A stretch of DNA of 64,000 nt from NCBI RefSeq assembly GCF_000808575.1, contig NZ_JWLW01000015.1, positions 1-64,000 on the forward strand, given 5' to 3'. How positions within the stretch are numbered: position 1 is the stretch's first letter; each line of letters begins with the position of its first letter. Positions 9,267 to 18,702 of this stretch are shown piece after piece. The notes under the pieces were generated by a model. That model was not told where the DNA came from. It saw nothing but the letters and a program-made list of their open reading frames with translations, and searched no databases. The position numbers and the translations under genes are program-made. Source of the stretch: Alteromonas marina (GTDB taxonomy: Bacteria > Pseudomonadota > Gammaproteobacteria > Enterobacterales > Alteromonadaceae).

Positions 9267-9412
9267 TGTGATTGTCCTCGTTAATCAAACCTGACTCTAG
9301 CTACAATGGTACACTTCTTATGGAAGCTCAATATAACTACATTCATTGTTTTTGTTGCGCTTTGATGAAGGTTAATCCATGGTATTGGCCGATAAAATTT
9401 GGAATCTGAAAC

Positions 9413-9889
9413 ATGAAAAACCTTACTCGCCGCGCTATTTTTCATTTTGTCCCATCTTGGGCTGTGGGTTTTCTACTTGCAAGTGTGTTCCACTCAACTT
9501 CCGTTTTAATGGCTCTTGTGGGTATTAACGTTGAATTAAACGTCAATGATTGGCTCTCCATGCTGTGGCAGGATGCGTTAGGCCTTTTGCCAAGTTACGG
9601 CGTCATTATTGCAATAACGCTGTTGCTTGCATTTTTAACTACGCACTTTGCTATAAAACGCTTTAATTTTAATAACGTAAACACCGATATGCATAGCAAA
9701 CGACTTATTCTCTTCGCGTTAGCCGGCGGCTTGTCTTTTCTTTTAATGTTATTAGCCATGCAACCTATACTAAACGTAACCCTTATTGCGGGCGCTCGCT
9801 CCACTCTTGGCCTACTCGCGCAGTGCACTGCAGGCATGTGTGCAGGTGCCGTTTACAGCAAATTAAGTAATAGTTTCAACAATTATTGA
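9413..9889 (+). CDS. Small integral membrane protein, four predicted helices
   Basis: The 158-residue product has four hydrophobic segments at about residues 15-35, 60-82, 101-120 and 122-145, separated by short loops, and a polar C-terminus. I do not recognise a named family. It starts with ATG shortly after a weak AT-rich ribosome region. It is followed 109 nt later by the acyl-CoA ligase gene on the same strand, but the gap is large enough for a separate promoter. No enzyme motif is visible. Confidence 0.65.
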   Translation: MKNLTRRAIFHFVPSWAVGFLLASVFHSTSVLMALVGINVELNVNDWLSMLWQDALGLLPSYGVIIAITLLLAFLTTHFAIKRFNFNNVNTDMHSKRLILFALAGGLSFLLMLLAMQPILNVTLIAGARSTLGLLAQCTAGMCAGAVYSKLSNSFNNY

Positions 9890-9998
9890 TAACTACGGCT
9901 TATACTATTAAATAAGCCAACACTGATGTAAATAAAAAGTTAAGTTTGCTAATGTAAGTTATAGACTCAACTTTCTTGCCTTACTAGGAAAAAGCAAC

Positions 9999-11567
9999 AT
10001 GATAACTTATCCAGATAATGTGACGTGTCTCGCCGACTATATTGAAAGTGTTTTGCACAAGTTCGCAGACAAACCTGCATATACGGCACTTGGGCAAACT
10101 CTCACGTTTGCCGAAATTGACAATAAGTCATCAGCACTAGCACGCTATTTCGTGCATGAGGCAAAACTTTCTCCTGGTACCAAGGTCGCAATCCAGCTTC
10201 CCAATCTAATTCAAAACCCTATCGTTGTTTACGCCGCTCTGCGCGCTGGACTCGTTGTGGTAAACACAAACCCTCTGTATACCGAGCGTGAGATGAAACA
10301 CCAGTTTACCGATAGCGGTGCAAAAGCATTGGTTATCTTAAACGACTTACTTCCCAAGTTCGCCAGCATAAAAGATGACACAGGTATCGAAACAGTGATT
10401 GCCACTTCAGCGACAGAGCTGCTAGACCCTAATACAGCGCCAACGCTAGACGGGACGGTTTCTTTTAGCAAAGCAATTGAAATGGGAAGTGCACTGCCCA
10501 CATTCTCTCGCCCTTCAATAAAATTAGACGAACTCGCCATGCTGCAATACACCGGCGGCACTACTGGAGTTTCTAAAGGGGCTGCGCTCAGCAACAAAAA
10601 CGTATTGGCTAACTGTATTCAGATGCTTGACCGCATAGGTAAAGGTTTCAAGGACGGTGAAGAAGTGCTGGTGTGCCCGTTGCCACTTTATCATATCTAT
10701 GCGTTTACGGTCGGTATGATGGCGCTATTTGCAAAAGGCACGCACATTATTCTTATTCCTAATCCAAGGGACATAGACGGTTTCATTCAAACTCTCAAGC
10801 CTCATAAAATATCGGCCTTTATGGGTATAAATACGCTATTTGTCGGACTTGGACGACATCCAGAATTTGCAAAACTCGACTTTTCTCAACTACACCTCAC
10901 TATGTCTGGCGGTACTGCGCTCACCCAAGCTGCAGTATCAATTTGGCGAGACATCACAGGGAATACTATTACCGAAGGCTATGGGTTATCAGAAACTGCC
11001 CCCGTTGTCTCATTTAATATTCCAGGCAAAGAAGAAATTGGTACTGTTGGGCATGAGCTAGAAGACACAGAGGTAGCACTTCTTGATAGTTATGATAAAT
11101 CTGTAGCTGAAGGAGAGTCTGGACAAATAGCAGTGCGTGGTCCACAAGTGATGCTGGGCTATTGGAACCGCGATGACGAAACCGCAAAAGTGATGACCGA
11201 AGACGGCTTCTTCAAAACCGGGGATATTGGTATTCGTACAGAATCTGGTGCAATTAAAATTGTAGACCGCTTAAAAGACATGATTATTGTCTCTGGGTTT
11301 AACGTGTATCCCAATGAGATTGAGGAAGTGCTAACGTCTCATCCTGACATAATGGAAGCGGCTGTTGTGGGTCAACCAGACGACAAAACTGGTGAGCGCG
11401 TTTGTGCCTTTATTACTGTTGCAAACGACATAAGTATCGATAAGGTAACAGCATATTGTAAGCAGCACCTTACTAACTACAAAATCCCTAAATCGATTAC
11501 CGTTCTTGAAGAGCTACCTAAATCTACAGTGGGCAAAATTCTCCGTAGAGAACTACGTAGCGCGTGA
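9999..11567 (+). CDS. Fatty-acyl-CoA ligase, AMP-forming (FadD-like)
   Basis: The 522-residue protein is a complete member of the acyl-adenylate-forming family. It has the P-loop-like YTGGTTGVSKGA (about residue 184), the adenine-binding YGLSETAP, the hinge FKTGDIG, and the catalytic C-terminal Lys in KSTVGKILRREL. The N-terminal half resembles long-chain acyl-CoA synthetases (VYAALRAGLVVVNTNPLYTE), so a fatty-acid substrate is likely. It would activate fatty acids with ATP and CoA for beta-oxidation at the inner membrane face. It is followed by its own hairpin terminator, so it is probably expressed alone. It is shorter than E. coli FadD (561 residues). Confidence 0.85.
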   Translation: MITYPDNVTCLADYIESVLHKFADKPAYTALGQTLTFAEIDNKSSALARYFVHEAKLSPGTKVAIQLPNLIQNPIVVYAALRAGLVVVNTNPLYTEREMKHQFTDSGAKALVILNDLLPKFASIKDDTGIETVIATSATELLDPNTAPTLDGTVSFSKAIEMGSALPTFSRPSIKLDELAMLQYTGGTTGVSKGAALSNKNVLANCIQMLDRIGKGFKDGEEVLVCPLPLYHIYAFTVGMMALFAKGTHIILIPNPRDIDGFIQTLKPHKISAFMGINTLFVGLGRHPEFAKLDFSQLHLTMSGGTALTQAAVSIWRDITGNTITEGYGLSETAPVVSFNIPGKEEIGTVGHELEDTEVALLDSYDKSVAEGESGQIAVRGPQVMLGYWNRDDETAKVMTEDGFFKTGDIGIRTESGAIKIVDRLKDMIIVSGFNVYPNEIEEVLTSHPDIMEAAVVGQPDDKTGERVCAFITVANDISIDKVTAYCKQHLTNYKIPKSITVLEELPKSTVGKILRRELRSA

Positions 11568-11575
11568 CACCACGG

Positions 11576-11609
11576 AAACGGCTGATCTTTATAAAGGTTG
11601 GCCGTTTTT
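11576..11609 (+). terminator. Rho-independent terminator after the acyl-CoA ligase
   Basis: Seven-nt arms AAACGGC (11576-11582) and GCCGTTT (11601-11607) close an 18-nt loop that itself holds a short palindrome. The right arm runs into a T5 tract. The hairpin lies 9 nt after the ligase stop codon. Confidence 0.7.
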
Positions 11610-11713
11610 ACTTATAAATCAGTTTATTGCTACCAAAGAATAACATCCTAATATTGTAAATTGGCGCGCCTCTTACTATAAATAAAGAACGCTACTATTA
11701 ATCTTTGCCGATA

Positions 11714-12859
11714 ATGCTTTCAAAGACGTTCTTTTTTCATAGTTTAGATGAGTTAAAACAAGAAAGTGACGCTTTGAAAGCGTTCGCCCCATCTCTGCTA
11801 ATAATGTACGCATCGTCTCCATTTCTCAGTTCACCCGAGCTATTTCCGATAGTGAGTCATATTTGTCCTGACTGCGTTGGATGCAGTACCGCAGGTGAGA
11901 TTTCCGCTAACCGAGTAACCTCCAATAGTATCTCTGTCGTTCTTTTGCGTTTCGAATCTTCGTCATACGCCAAAATACACCACACAACGTTAAGCGACAT
12001 GCCGTCTTCTTATGAAACCGGTCAGTCACTTGCAAACCGTATCGAACAGAATGGCCTGAAAGGTGTTTACGTATTGGCGCCTGGTGTCGAAATAAATGGC
12101 TCAGCCTTGCTAAAAGGCATTTCGACTCACTTACCGCAGAATATAGGAATAAGTGGCGGTCTTGCCGGCGATGATGGCGCATTCGAACAAACATACGTAC
12201 TGCACCCTAATGGCATTGATAGCCGCAGTGTTGTTGCCGTTGCGTTTTACGGTCAATCACTTAGTTTTGACTACAGCGCACGCGGCGGATGGCGGTCATT
12301 TGGCCCAGCGCGAAGAGTCGCTTCGGCAAAAGAAAACCTGCTGTTAGAACTCGACGATAAGCCGGCATTGGATATCTACAAATCGTATTTGGGTGAATAC
12401 GCGGAAGACTTACCAGCGAGCGGGCTTCTGTTCCCTTTTGAAGTACTAAATGAAAACGGCGAGCCGACGGGAATTATCAGAACTATTCTTGGCATTGACG
12501 AGCAAACTAAGGCCTTAGTATTAGCGGGTGAGGTTAACGAAAATCAGTACCTGCGCCTTATGAATGCGTCAACGGAAGACCTTATCAGTGGCGCACTTGA
12601 AGCGATTGCCCCTATTGCCAGCAAAAACAGAGATGAAGATTTGCACTGTTTAGCTTTGGTGACAAGCTGTGTAGGTAGAAAACTAGTTATGGGTGATCGG
12701 GTCGAGGAGGAGATTGAAGAGTTAGCTCTGCAGTTAAGCAGTAATACCAATATTGCTGGATTCTATTCTTACGGAGAAATAAGCCCTTCATGCAATGAAG
12801 CTCCGTGTGAACTGCACAATCAAACGCTAACCCTCATGCTGATGAGGGAAACACATTGA
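11714..12859 (+). CDS. FIST-domain sensor protein (NosP / VpsV-like)
   Basis: This 381-residue soluble protein is built of FIST_N (about 30-220) and FIST_C (about 225-370). Diagnostic pieces are GCSTAGEI, GGLAGDD, GGWRSFGPAR and the PALDIYKSYLGEY segment. FIST proteins include NosP and VpsV, haemoproteins that sense nitric oxide and control a neighbouring hybrid kinase. Haem binding here is inferred, not seen. I chose ATG 11714; an in-frame TTG at 11705 would add three residues, and neither has a strong ribosome site. The stop codon overlaps the TTG start of the kinase gene, so translation is coupled, as expected for a sensor-kinase pair. Confidence 0.88.
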   Translation: MLSKTFFFHSLDELKQESDALKAFAPSLLIMYASSPFLSSPELFPIVSHICPDCVGCSTAGEISANRVTSNSISVVLLRFESSSYAKIHHTTLSDMPSSYETGQSLANRIEQNGLKGVYVLAPGVEINGSALLKGISTHLPQNIGISGGLAGDDGAFEQTYVLHPNGIDSRSVVAVAFYGQSLSFDYSARGGWRSFGPARRVASAKENLLLELDDKPALDIYKSYLGEYAEDLPASGLLFPFEVLNENGEPTGIIRTILGIDEQTKALVLAGEVNENQYLRLMNASTEDLISGALEAIAPIASKNRDEDLHCLALVTSCVGRKLVMGDRVEEEIEELALQLSSNTNIAGFYSYGEISPSCNEAPCELHNQTLTLMLMRETH

Positions 12860-15800
12860 ATTCCCTATTAGAACGTCAGTTACGCCGAGCGTTTCAGCTT
12901 GACGATACAGAATCACTCGCGCAGTGGCTCAAGGGACTTGATGACGATAGTACAGAACATACGAGCCTAAATCTGCAGACGCTTAAACGGGGACTCGCTG
13001 CTCTTATACCGAGAATTGACGAATCTTACACGTTTAATGAAAGGGACATCAAATTAAGAGATAGAAGTTTACATATCAGCTCGGAAGAACTTATTGCTGT
13101 AAATAGAAAAGTTCGTGAAGAGTTTAACGAACAAAAGGCCGTTATCGAAACCTTACGATTAGCAGTAAACCAACTTTTAGAAGAGCGAAATAAGCCGCTG
13201 ATAGATGAGAAATTTACCAACCTATCAGATCTTTCTTCACTCATGTACGAGCTTATATGTGAACAGAAAAATGCAAATAATGAGCTGCTATTACAGCGCA
13301 AAGCTATGGACAAGCACGGCATAGTCGCAACTATCGATCTCAAAGGTACGTTATTATCAGCGAACGATAAATGCTGTCAGCTTTCTGGCTATTCTCGCGA
13401 AGAATTAATAGGACAAAGTACCGCTATTTTCCGCGTGGAAAATATTTCGCTCACTGAACAAGTCGAAATATTGGGAGCACTTGTTAAAGGTGAGATTTGG
13501 CAAGGAGAACTAAATAGCTTTACGAAAGACGATAAGCCTTGGACGGTCTTTGCAACCGTTGTCCCTATTGTTGAATACAACCAACGGGTAAATCGTCTTG
13601 TGGTAATTTGTACTGACATGTCAGAACAAAAGCGTCTAGCCAGTAGACTTACGGAAGATAGGGCTTTTCATGAAAGCATTACCAATAGCATCGGTGAAGG
13701 CGTTTATGCGGTTAACGGTGAAGGCACAACACAATTCCTTAACCCCACGGCTTCTCGTCTACTTGGGTGGACCTTAGAAGAGTTACAAAACAGACGCTTT
13801 CACGACACGGTTCACTACCAAAAAGGGGATGGAACACTACTTCGCAGAGAACAATGCCCTGTAAACAAAACAATTAAAAGCGGGGCGTCGTACACCTCTT
13901 ATGAGGATTTTTTCACTGATAAACGAGGGCGCTTATTCCCTATTTCTATCGTTGCCGTACCGCTTTTTGATAAAGAAGGTAAGCCGGATGGGCATGTAGG
14001 TGTTTTTAACGATATTAGCAACCAAAAAGCCATTGAGCACAAGCTTCAGAAAGCCTACGACGAGGCTCAAAGCGCCAATAAAGCCAAAAGCGACTTTCTC
14101 GCGACCATGAGCCATGAAATTAGAACACCAATGAATGCCATCATTGGGTTAACTCATCTGGCATTAGAGTCACAGGATAGCGACCAACAGCAACAGTATT
14201 TGGAAAAAGTTCAAAACAGTGCAAATGCATTGCTCGAACTCGTCGACAGCATCTTAGATTTCTCAAAAGTAGAAGCAAACAAAATCGATATTCTCGATGA
14301 ACCTTTCACCCTAACAAGGACCATTGAAAAACTGGCGCAAGTATTTCAAGTTAAAGCGCAACAAAAGCAACTTCAGCTTCTTTTCGACATTCGCTGTAGT
14401 ACTAGTATCCCCTGCCATGGCGATAGCGAGAAAATTTATCAGGTGCTTCTGAACCTTTTAAGTAATGCCATAAAGTTTACTGATAAAGGAACCGTAACAC
14501 TTATAGTCGAACAGAAAGGTTCTATGCTGGTGTTTTCCGTATCCGATACTGGGATGGGAATAAGCGTTGAAGGACAATCTAAGCTATTTAATGCATTTGT
14601 TCAGGCTGATGCCTCTATTTCAAGAAAGTTCGGTGGCACGGGGTTGGGCTTGGCCATATGTAAACGGCTTGTTGACTTAATGGGTGGAAACTTAACCTTA
14701 GAAAGCAAAGTTAATGAAGGTAGCTGCTTTTCATTTTCATTGCCGGTGTGCCACAACGAGAAAGGTGAAACCAAGCCTACATTACCAGCTTCTCTTCCTA
14801 AAAACATTGTATGTATTCAAACACATGAAAGCGTAAGGCAAGGCTGTAAGGTGTTCAGCAACACACTAAAGCGGCTCGGTATTAAGTGTCATGTTGTAGA
14901 TGACGTCAACAATACGCTTCCAGACAGTGCTGAGCGAAGCATAGCGTTTATGTCCAATGATGAGGGAAGTTGGAGGGCGCTGTCTAATAACTTGGAAGCT
15001 GGAAAATATAACAACATTAACTTGTGTGCTTTGGTAAGTTTATTCAGCCGCCAAGAGGTTCAGAAAAAATTGGGGCATTTATTGCCTGGCGACCTTAAAA
15101 TTGTTGAGCTTCCGTTCACCGATAGCGACATCATTTCTGCCCTTGCGCCGCTTCAAGCCTCTGAAAAGAAACAATCGATGGACAGTTTAGAAAGTAAGAA
15201 GTGGCGAACTGTACGGTTAGCTGAAAAACAGGTTTTAGTGGTGGATGACGACCCGATAAGTGTAGAGATTAGTCAGCAAATACTTGTCGATTTAGGTATG
15301 AAAGTAGTAACTGCAACGACAGGAAAACAAACCTTAGCACTTTGTGAAACAGAAAAATTTGACGCACTTTTACTTGATTGTCATCTGCCTGACATTTCCG
15401 GATATGACATCGCCGAAATACTTTCACAACAGCATGGCTGGACAGTACCCATCATTGCACTGAGTGCGGATGAAACACATGAAGCTTCAGAAAAAGCATT
15501 GGCTTCGGGCATGTGTTTTCATTTAGTCAAACCAGCTAAGGCAGATGAGATCATTCACACTATAGATACGAATATTCACGCAGGCTACATTGAAGTAACT
15601 ATTCCCGATGATCCCAGCCCTTTCATTTCTTCATTGGTAGCTTTCTACAATAAATACAGTCAGCAGAGTGTAATGTCAGATTTACTCAACATTTTCCACT
15701 CGCCCTCTGTCGATAATCTACTATTAAAAGAATTGTACGATGATGCTCAGAGCATTGGTGCCACTACCTTAGCACAATGTTTACAAGTACTTATTGAAAC

Positions 15801-16161
15801 AGGTGAAAGACCCGAAGCTATCATTGCAAAAGATGTTGCAACTCTGTCCTTTGAGCTAGATGCAGCACTTCGCCTCATTGCACATACGATAAACAAAGGC
15901 ACGCGTAAAACCGATATGCACTCGAATGAAAACCTGGATGACGCGGCAATTCTCTCAAGCTTAGACACTATACAGAATGCGTTAGAAGCTTACGATGCAA
16001 AAGCCCTTGAGTACATATCCAGTTTTGCTGCCCAACATTCAGAATCTCGCTTTACAATTGAAATTAATCGGCTTAAGCAGCTTGCCTCTATTTATGATTT
16101 TGAAGGGGCTTTAGTCCTAATTAAACAGTTGATAGACACTATTAGTAATGAACAACGTTAA
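12856..16161 (+). CDS. Cytosolic PAS hybrid histidine kinase paired with FIST sensor (NahK/VpsS-like)
   Basis: The 1101-residue kinase lacks membrane helices. It has an N-terminal coiled coil (about 40-145), two PAS domains (about 150-260 and 270-395), HisKA with His420 in SHEIRTPMNA, HATPase_c with GGTGLGLAIC, and a receiver near 790-915 with Asp841 in LLLDCHLPD. The last 190 residues are helical; I see no HxxKG phosphotransfer histidine there, so an Hpt domain is absent or degenerate. The start is TTG at 12856 with an AGGG ribosome site, overlapping the FIST stop codon. Its gene overlaps the HD-GYP response regulator gene downstream. The likely role is relaying the FIST signal to that regulator. 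Confidence 0.9.
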   Translation: MNSLLERQLRRAFQLDDTESLAQWLKGLDDDSTEHTSLNLQTLKRGLAALIPRIDESYTFNERDIKLRDRSLHISSEELIAVNRKVREEFNEQKAVIETLRLAVNQLLEERNKPLIDEKFTNLSDLSSLMYELICEQKNANNELLLQRKAMDKHGIVATIDLKGTLLSANDKCCQLSGYSREELIGQSTAIFRVENISLTEQVEILGALVKGEIWQGELNSFTKDDKPWTVFATVVPIVEYNQRVNRLVVICTDMSEQKRLASRLTEDRAFHESITNSIGEGVYAVNGEGTTQFLNPTASRLLGWTLEELQNRRFHDTVHYQKGDGTLLRREQCPVNKTIKSGASYTSYEDFFTDKRGRLFPISIVAVPLFDKEGKPDGHVGVFNDISNQKAIEHKLQKAYDEAQSANKAKSDFLATMSHEIRTPMNAIIGLTHLALESQDSDQQQQYLEKVQNSANALLELVDSILDFSKVEANKIDILDEPFTLTRTIEKLAQVFQVKAQQKQLQLLFDIRCSTSIPCHGDSEKIYQVLLNLLSNAIKFTDKGTVTLIVEQKGSMLVFSVSDTGMGISVEGQSKLFNAFVQADASISRKFGGTGLGLAICKRLVDLMGGNLTLESKVNEGSCFSFSLPVCHNEKGETKPTLPASLPKNIVCIQTHESVRQGCKVFSNTLKRLGIKCHVVDDVNNTLPDSAERSIAFMSNDEGSWRALSNNLEAGKYNNINLCALVSLFSRQEVQKKLGHLLPGDLKIVELPFTDSDIISALAPLQASEKKQSMDSLESKKWRTVRLAEKQVLVVDDDPISVEISQQILVDLGMKVVTATTGKQTLALCETEKFDALLLDCHLPDISGYDIAEILSQQHGWTVPIIALSADETHEASEKALASGMCFHLVKPAKADEIIHTIDTNIHAGYIEVTIPDDPSPFISSLVAFYNKYSQQSVMSDLLNIFHSPSVDNLLLKELYDDAQSIGATTLAQCLQVLIETGERPEAIIAKDVATLSFELDAALRLIAHTINKGTRKTDMHSNENLDDAAILSSLDTIQNALEAYDAKALEYISSFAAQHSESRFTIEINRLKQLASIYDFEGALVLIKQLIDTISNEQR

Positions 16162-17236
16162 ACCCCAAAATAATAGATTCAGCGTACTTGTTGTCGATGA
16201 TGAACCAGCCAATATTGATATATTGCTTGGAATACTTAGTCCTTATTATGACGTCAAGGTTGCGCCCTCTGGTGCCATAGCTCTCAAAATAGTGCAGCAG
16301 TTTACGCCAGACCTAATACTGCTTGATATTATGATGCCGGGTATGGATGGGTTTGAAGTATGCAAACAATTAAAAACTGACAGATTGCTAAGCCAGATTC
16401 CGGTCATTTTTGTCACAGCGTTGACACAAGGCGAAAGCGAAGAAAAGGGCTTTAAACTGGGTGGTGTCGATTACATAACCAAGCCAGTATCGCCCAGCAT
16501 TACATTAGCGCGCGTGAAAACACATATTAGTCTTGCCCATCAAATGCGTATGACAGAAAACCTAGTGGCCAAACGCACTGAAGAACTCAGCAAAAGTCAG
16601 CAAAGTGCCATTACCATGTTAGCTGCTGCTGGGCATTATAATGATACAGACACAGGGCATCATATCTGGCGAATGGCGGCCTACAGCAAATGTTTAGCTA
16701 TTGCCTGCGGCTGGTCCTATGACGATGCCTGCTTGTTAGCGCAAGCGGCGCCTATGCACGACACAGGAAAAATTGGTATTCCCGACGCTATTTTGAAAGC
16801 ACCTCGTAGGCTAATAAACAGTGAAATGGAAGTGATGCGAACTCATGCACAAATTGGTCATAAAATTCTTTCGCAGTGCGATACGCCTTTGTTTAACCTT
16901 GCAGCGGAGATTGCGCTATGTCATCACGAAAAATGGAACGGCACAGGCTATCCTGAAGGCTTAGCCGGTGAGGACATTCCTGAGAGCGCTCGTATTGTCG
17001 CAATTGCAGACGTATTCGATGCTCTTACGATGAAACGCCCGTACAAAAAAGCATGGTCTGATGACGATGCTTTTAATTACTTACTAGAGGGCGCAGGCAA
17101 GCATTTCGACCCCAATTTAGTGGCGTGTTTTATCTCTATAAAACAGGAAATATTAGACACCAAAGCATATTGGAACCAGTTAGAAGCCGAAGGGAAGATG
17201 GCATCAGTAAGCGACTTGCTTCCTCAAAATTCTTAA
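16148..17236 (+). CDS. Response regulator with HD-GYP c-di-GMP phosphodiesterase output
   Basis: The 362-residue protein is an RpfG-type regulator. The receiver domain (about 12-130) has phospho-acceptor Asp60 in LILLDIMMP and Lys in ITKPVSP. A linker helix joins it to the HD-GYP domain (about 150-345), which has the metal-binding His204-Asp205 in MHDTGKIG, a second HH pair in CHHEKWNGTG and the GYP triplet at 267-269. All residues expected for c-di-GMP hydrolysis are present. It starts 14 nt inside the kinase gene, so FIST, kinase and phosphodiesterase form one tightly coupled operon. The predicted output is lower c-di-GMP and biofilm dispersal. Confidence 0.92.
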   Translation: MNNVKPQNNRFSVLVVDDEPANIDILLGILSPYYDVKVAPSGAIALKIVQQFTPDLILLDIMMPGMDGFEVCKQLKTDRLLSQIPVIFVTALTQGESEEKGFKLGGVDYITKPVSPSITLARVKTHISLAHQMRMTENLVAKRTEELSKSQQSAITMLAAAGHYNDTDTGHHIWRMAAYSKCLAIACGWSYDDACLLAQAAPMHDTGKIGIPDAILKAPRRLINSEMEVMRTHAQIGHKILSQCDTPLFNLAAEIALCHHEKWNGTGYPEGLAGEDIPESARIVAIADVFDALTMKRPYKKAWSDDDAFNYLLEGAGKHFDPNLVACFISIKQEILDTKAYWNQLEAEGKMASVSDLLPQNS

Positions 17237-17315
17237 TTAGGGCATGATGCCTTATTCAACTCAACGAAGAAGGTGAGCCACATTTTAGTCAATGCAAGAG
17301 TGAATAAATGGCATA

Positions 17316-17344
17316 AAAAAAGGTCGATATTATCGACCTTTTCA
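17316..17344. terminator. Bidirectional terminator between the HD-GYP and TonB operons
   Basis: The stem AAAGGTCGA / TCGACCTTT (17319-17327 and 17333-17341) is preceded by an A-tract and followed by T residues. It serves the converging HD-GYP (+) and TPR (-) genes. Confidence 0.88.
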
Positions 17345-17370
17345 AAAAGAATACGTGTTGAGCGCAGGGC

Positions 17371-18696
17371 TTAACTTGCGCCAAGCTCGGCAGCAATAGC
17401 ATCTGCTTGACGTTTTTCGCCCTGCACAAACTGCTTCCACTGCTGTGCCATAGCACGACTTTTTTGGTGCTTTTCTGCTTCAGCTAGCTGATTAAGCGCA
17501 AGGGCATATTGCTTCTTGTTGTAAAGTGCCATGCCTTTAATCAGGTAAACCAAACCAGGGTTTCTCAAATTGCCCTTTTCAACCGCGCGGTCTGCTGCAG
17601 CAATTGCATCGTCAAAACGCTCTTCATTAAGAAGAATTTGCGCCAACTGTGCATCTAACTCTCCGTCTTCAGACAGTTCAGCCGCTTGCATCATCACTGG
17701 TATGGCTTTGTCTTGCTCTTTGGCTAGCGACCAGCTTTGGCCTAAGAACTTAAGATTGCGCAAGTTTTTCTCTAGCACACCGTCGTTCATCGCCTGCTCC
17801 ATCAACTTGGCACCTTTGTATGGCACGCGATGATAGTAATAAAGCTGCGCCATATTGAACACATCAGCGGATGTATTAACGAACCCGCGCTGATAAGCGG
17901 TTTCCATAATAGCCAACTGCTTGCGCTCTTCGCCTAGCTCACCGTACATACCGGCCAGCTGGATCCAATACTTAGGTTCGTCAAAAAGCTTCACCATTTT
18001 AATAAGAACGTCTTTAACCTTTTGAGGCTGTTTGAGTTCATAGAAAATAGCACGCTGAAGTATTAACCAACCTTCATCAGGGATCATGCCTTCAGCTTCG
18101 TGATCGGCAACGGCTTCAGAAATCCACATTGCAGCTTCGTCGTACTGTTTATTTTGGTAGTACGCCTGGGCTTTGATGACTTTATTTTTAACCGGTACAG
18201 GGCCTGTATTTAGACTTTCCCAACGCTCTAAATAAGTGATGGTGTCGTCGTAATTACCTTGCATAAGGTTAAGCTGAGCCAAACTGAAAAGTGTGGTCAT
18301 TTCGAACTTTTCAGGAATAGGCTGTTGCTCTACCACCTTGGCAAACGACTCCAACGCTTTTGCATAGTCTTCGTTGTTGTAATAAATGAAGCCGAAAAAG
18401 TTGTACATCATCGCTTTTTCGTAGGCATTCATAGAATGAGACTTATCTTCCACTTCTTTCAAAATGGAAATAGCTTCTTCTACATTGCCCGCTTCATCAG
18501 CTGCCGTTTGGGCACGGGCTAGCTGCTCGTAGACTTTACCGCGAAGCGTAGGCACACGACGAGTTTTCTTTTCGCTCGCTTTTTGCTCTTGCGCAACAGC
18601 GTCACTCGCAACCAATATAGTAGGTAAAGATACTGTGGCCGATGCAAATGCAAACGCCAGTGCACTAAGCAATGTATTCGTCTGTTTTCTCATCAT
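17371..18696 (-). CDS. Periplasmic TPR protein of the TonB/ExbB cluster
   Basis: The 441-residue protein has a signal peptide (about 1-35, ending near AVA) and a long run of tetratricopeptide-like helical pairs from about residue 70 to 430, such as AMMYNFFGFIYYNNEDYAKALESFAKVV. It is the last gene of the six-gene minus-strand unit, 6 nt after tonB. TPR proteins in this position are a regular part of TonB2/TtpC-type clusters in Vibrio and Alteromonadales, where they help the energy-transducing complex. A role in assembling the TonB-receptor interaction is an inference. Confidence 0.82.
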   Translation of the reverse strand: MMRKQTNTLLSALAFAFASATVSLPTILVASDAVAQEQKASEKKTRRVPTLRGKVYEQLARAQTAADEAGNVEEAISILKEVEDKSHSMNAYEKAMMYNFFGFIYYNNEDYAKALESFAKVVEQQPIPEKFEMTTLFSLAQLNLMQGNYDDTITYLERWESLNTGPVPVKNKVIKAQAYYQNKQYDEAAMWISEAVADHEAEGMIPDEGWLILQRAIFYELKQPQKVKDVLIKMVKLFDEPKYWIQLAGMYGELGEERKQLAIMETAYQRGFVNTSADVFNMAQLYYYHRVPYKGAKLMEQAMNDGVLEKNLRNLKFLGQSWSLAKEQDKAIPVMMQAAELSEDGELDAQLAQILLNEERFDDAIAAADRAVEKGNLRNPGLVYLIKGMALYNKKQYALALNQLAEAEKHQKSRAMAQQWKQFVQGEKRQADAIAAELGAS

Positions 18697-18702
18697 GTTC
18701 TG

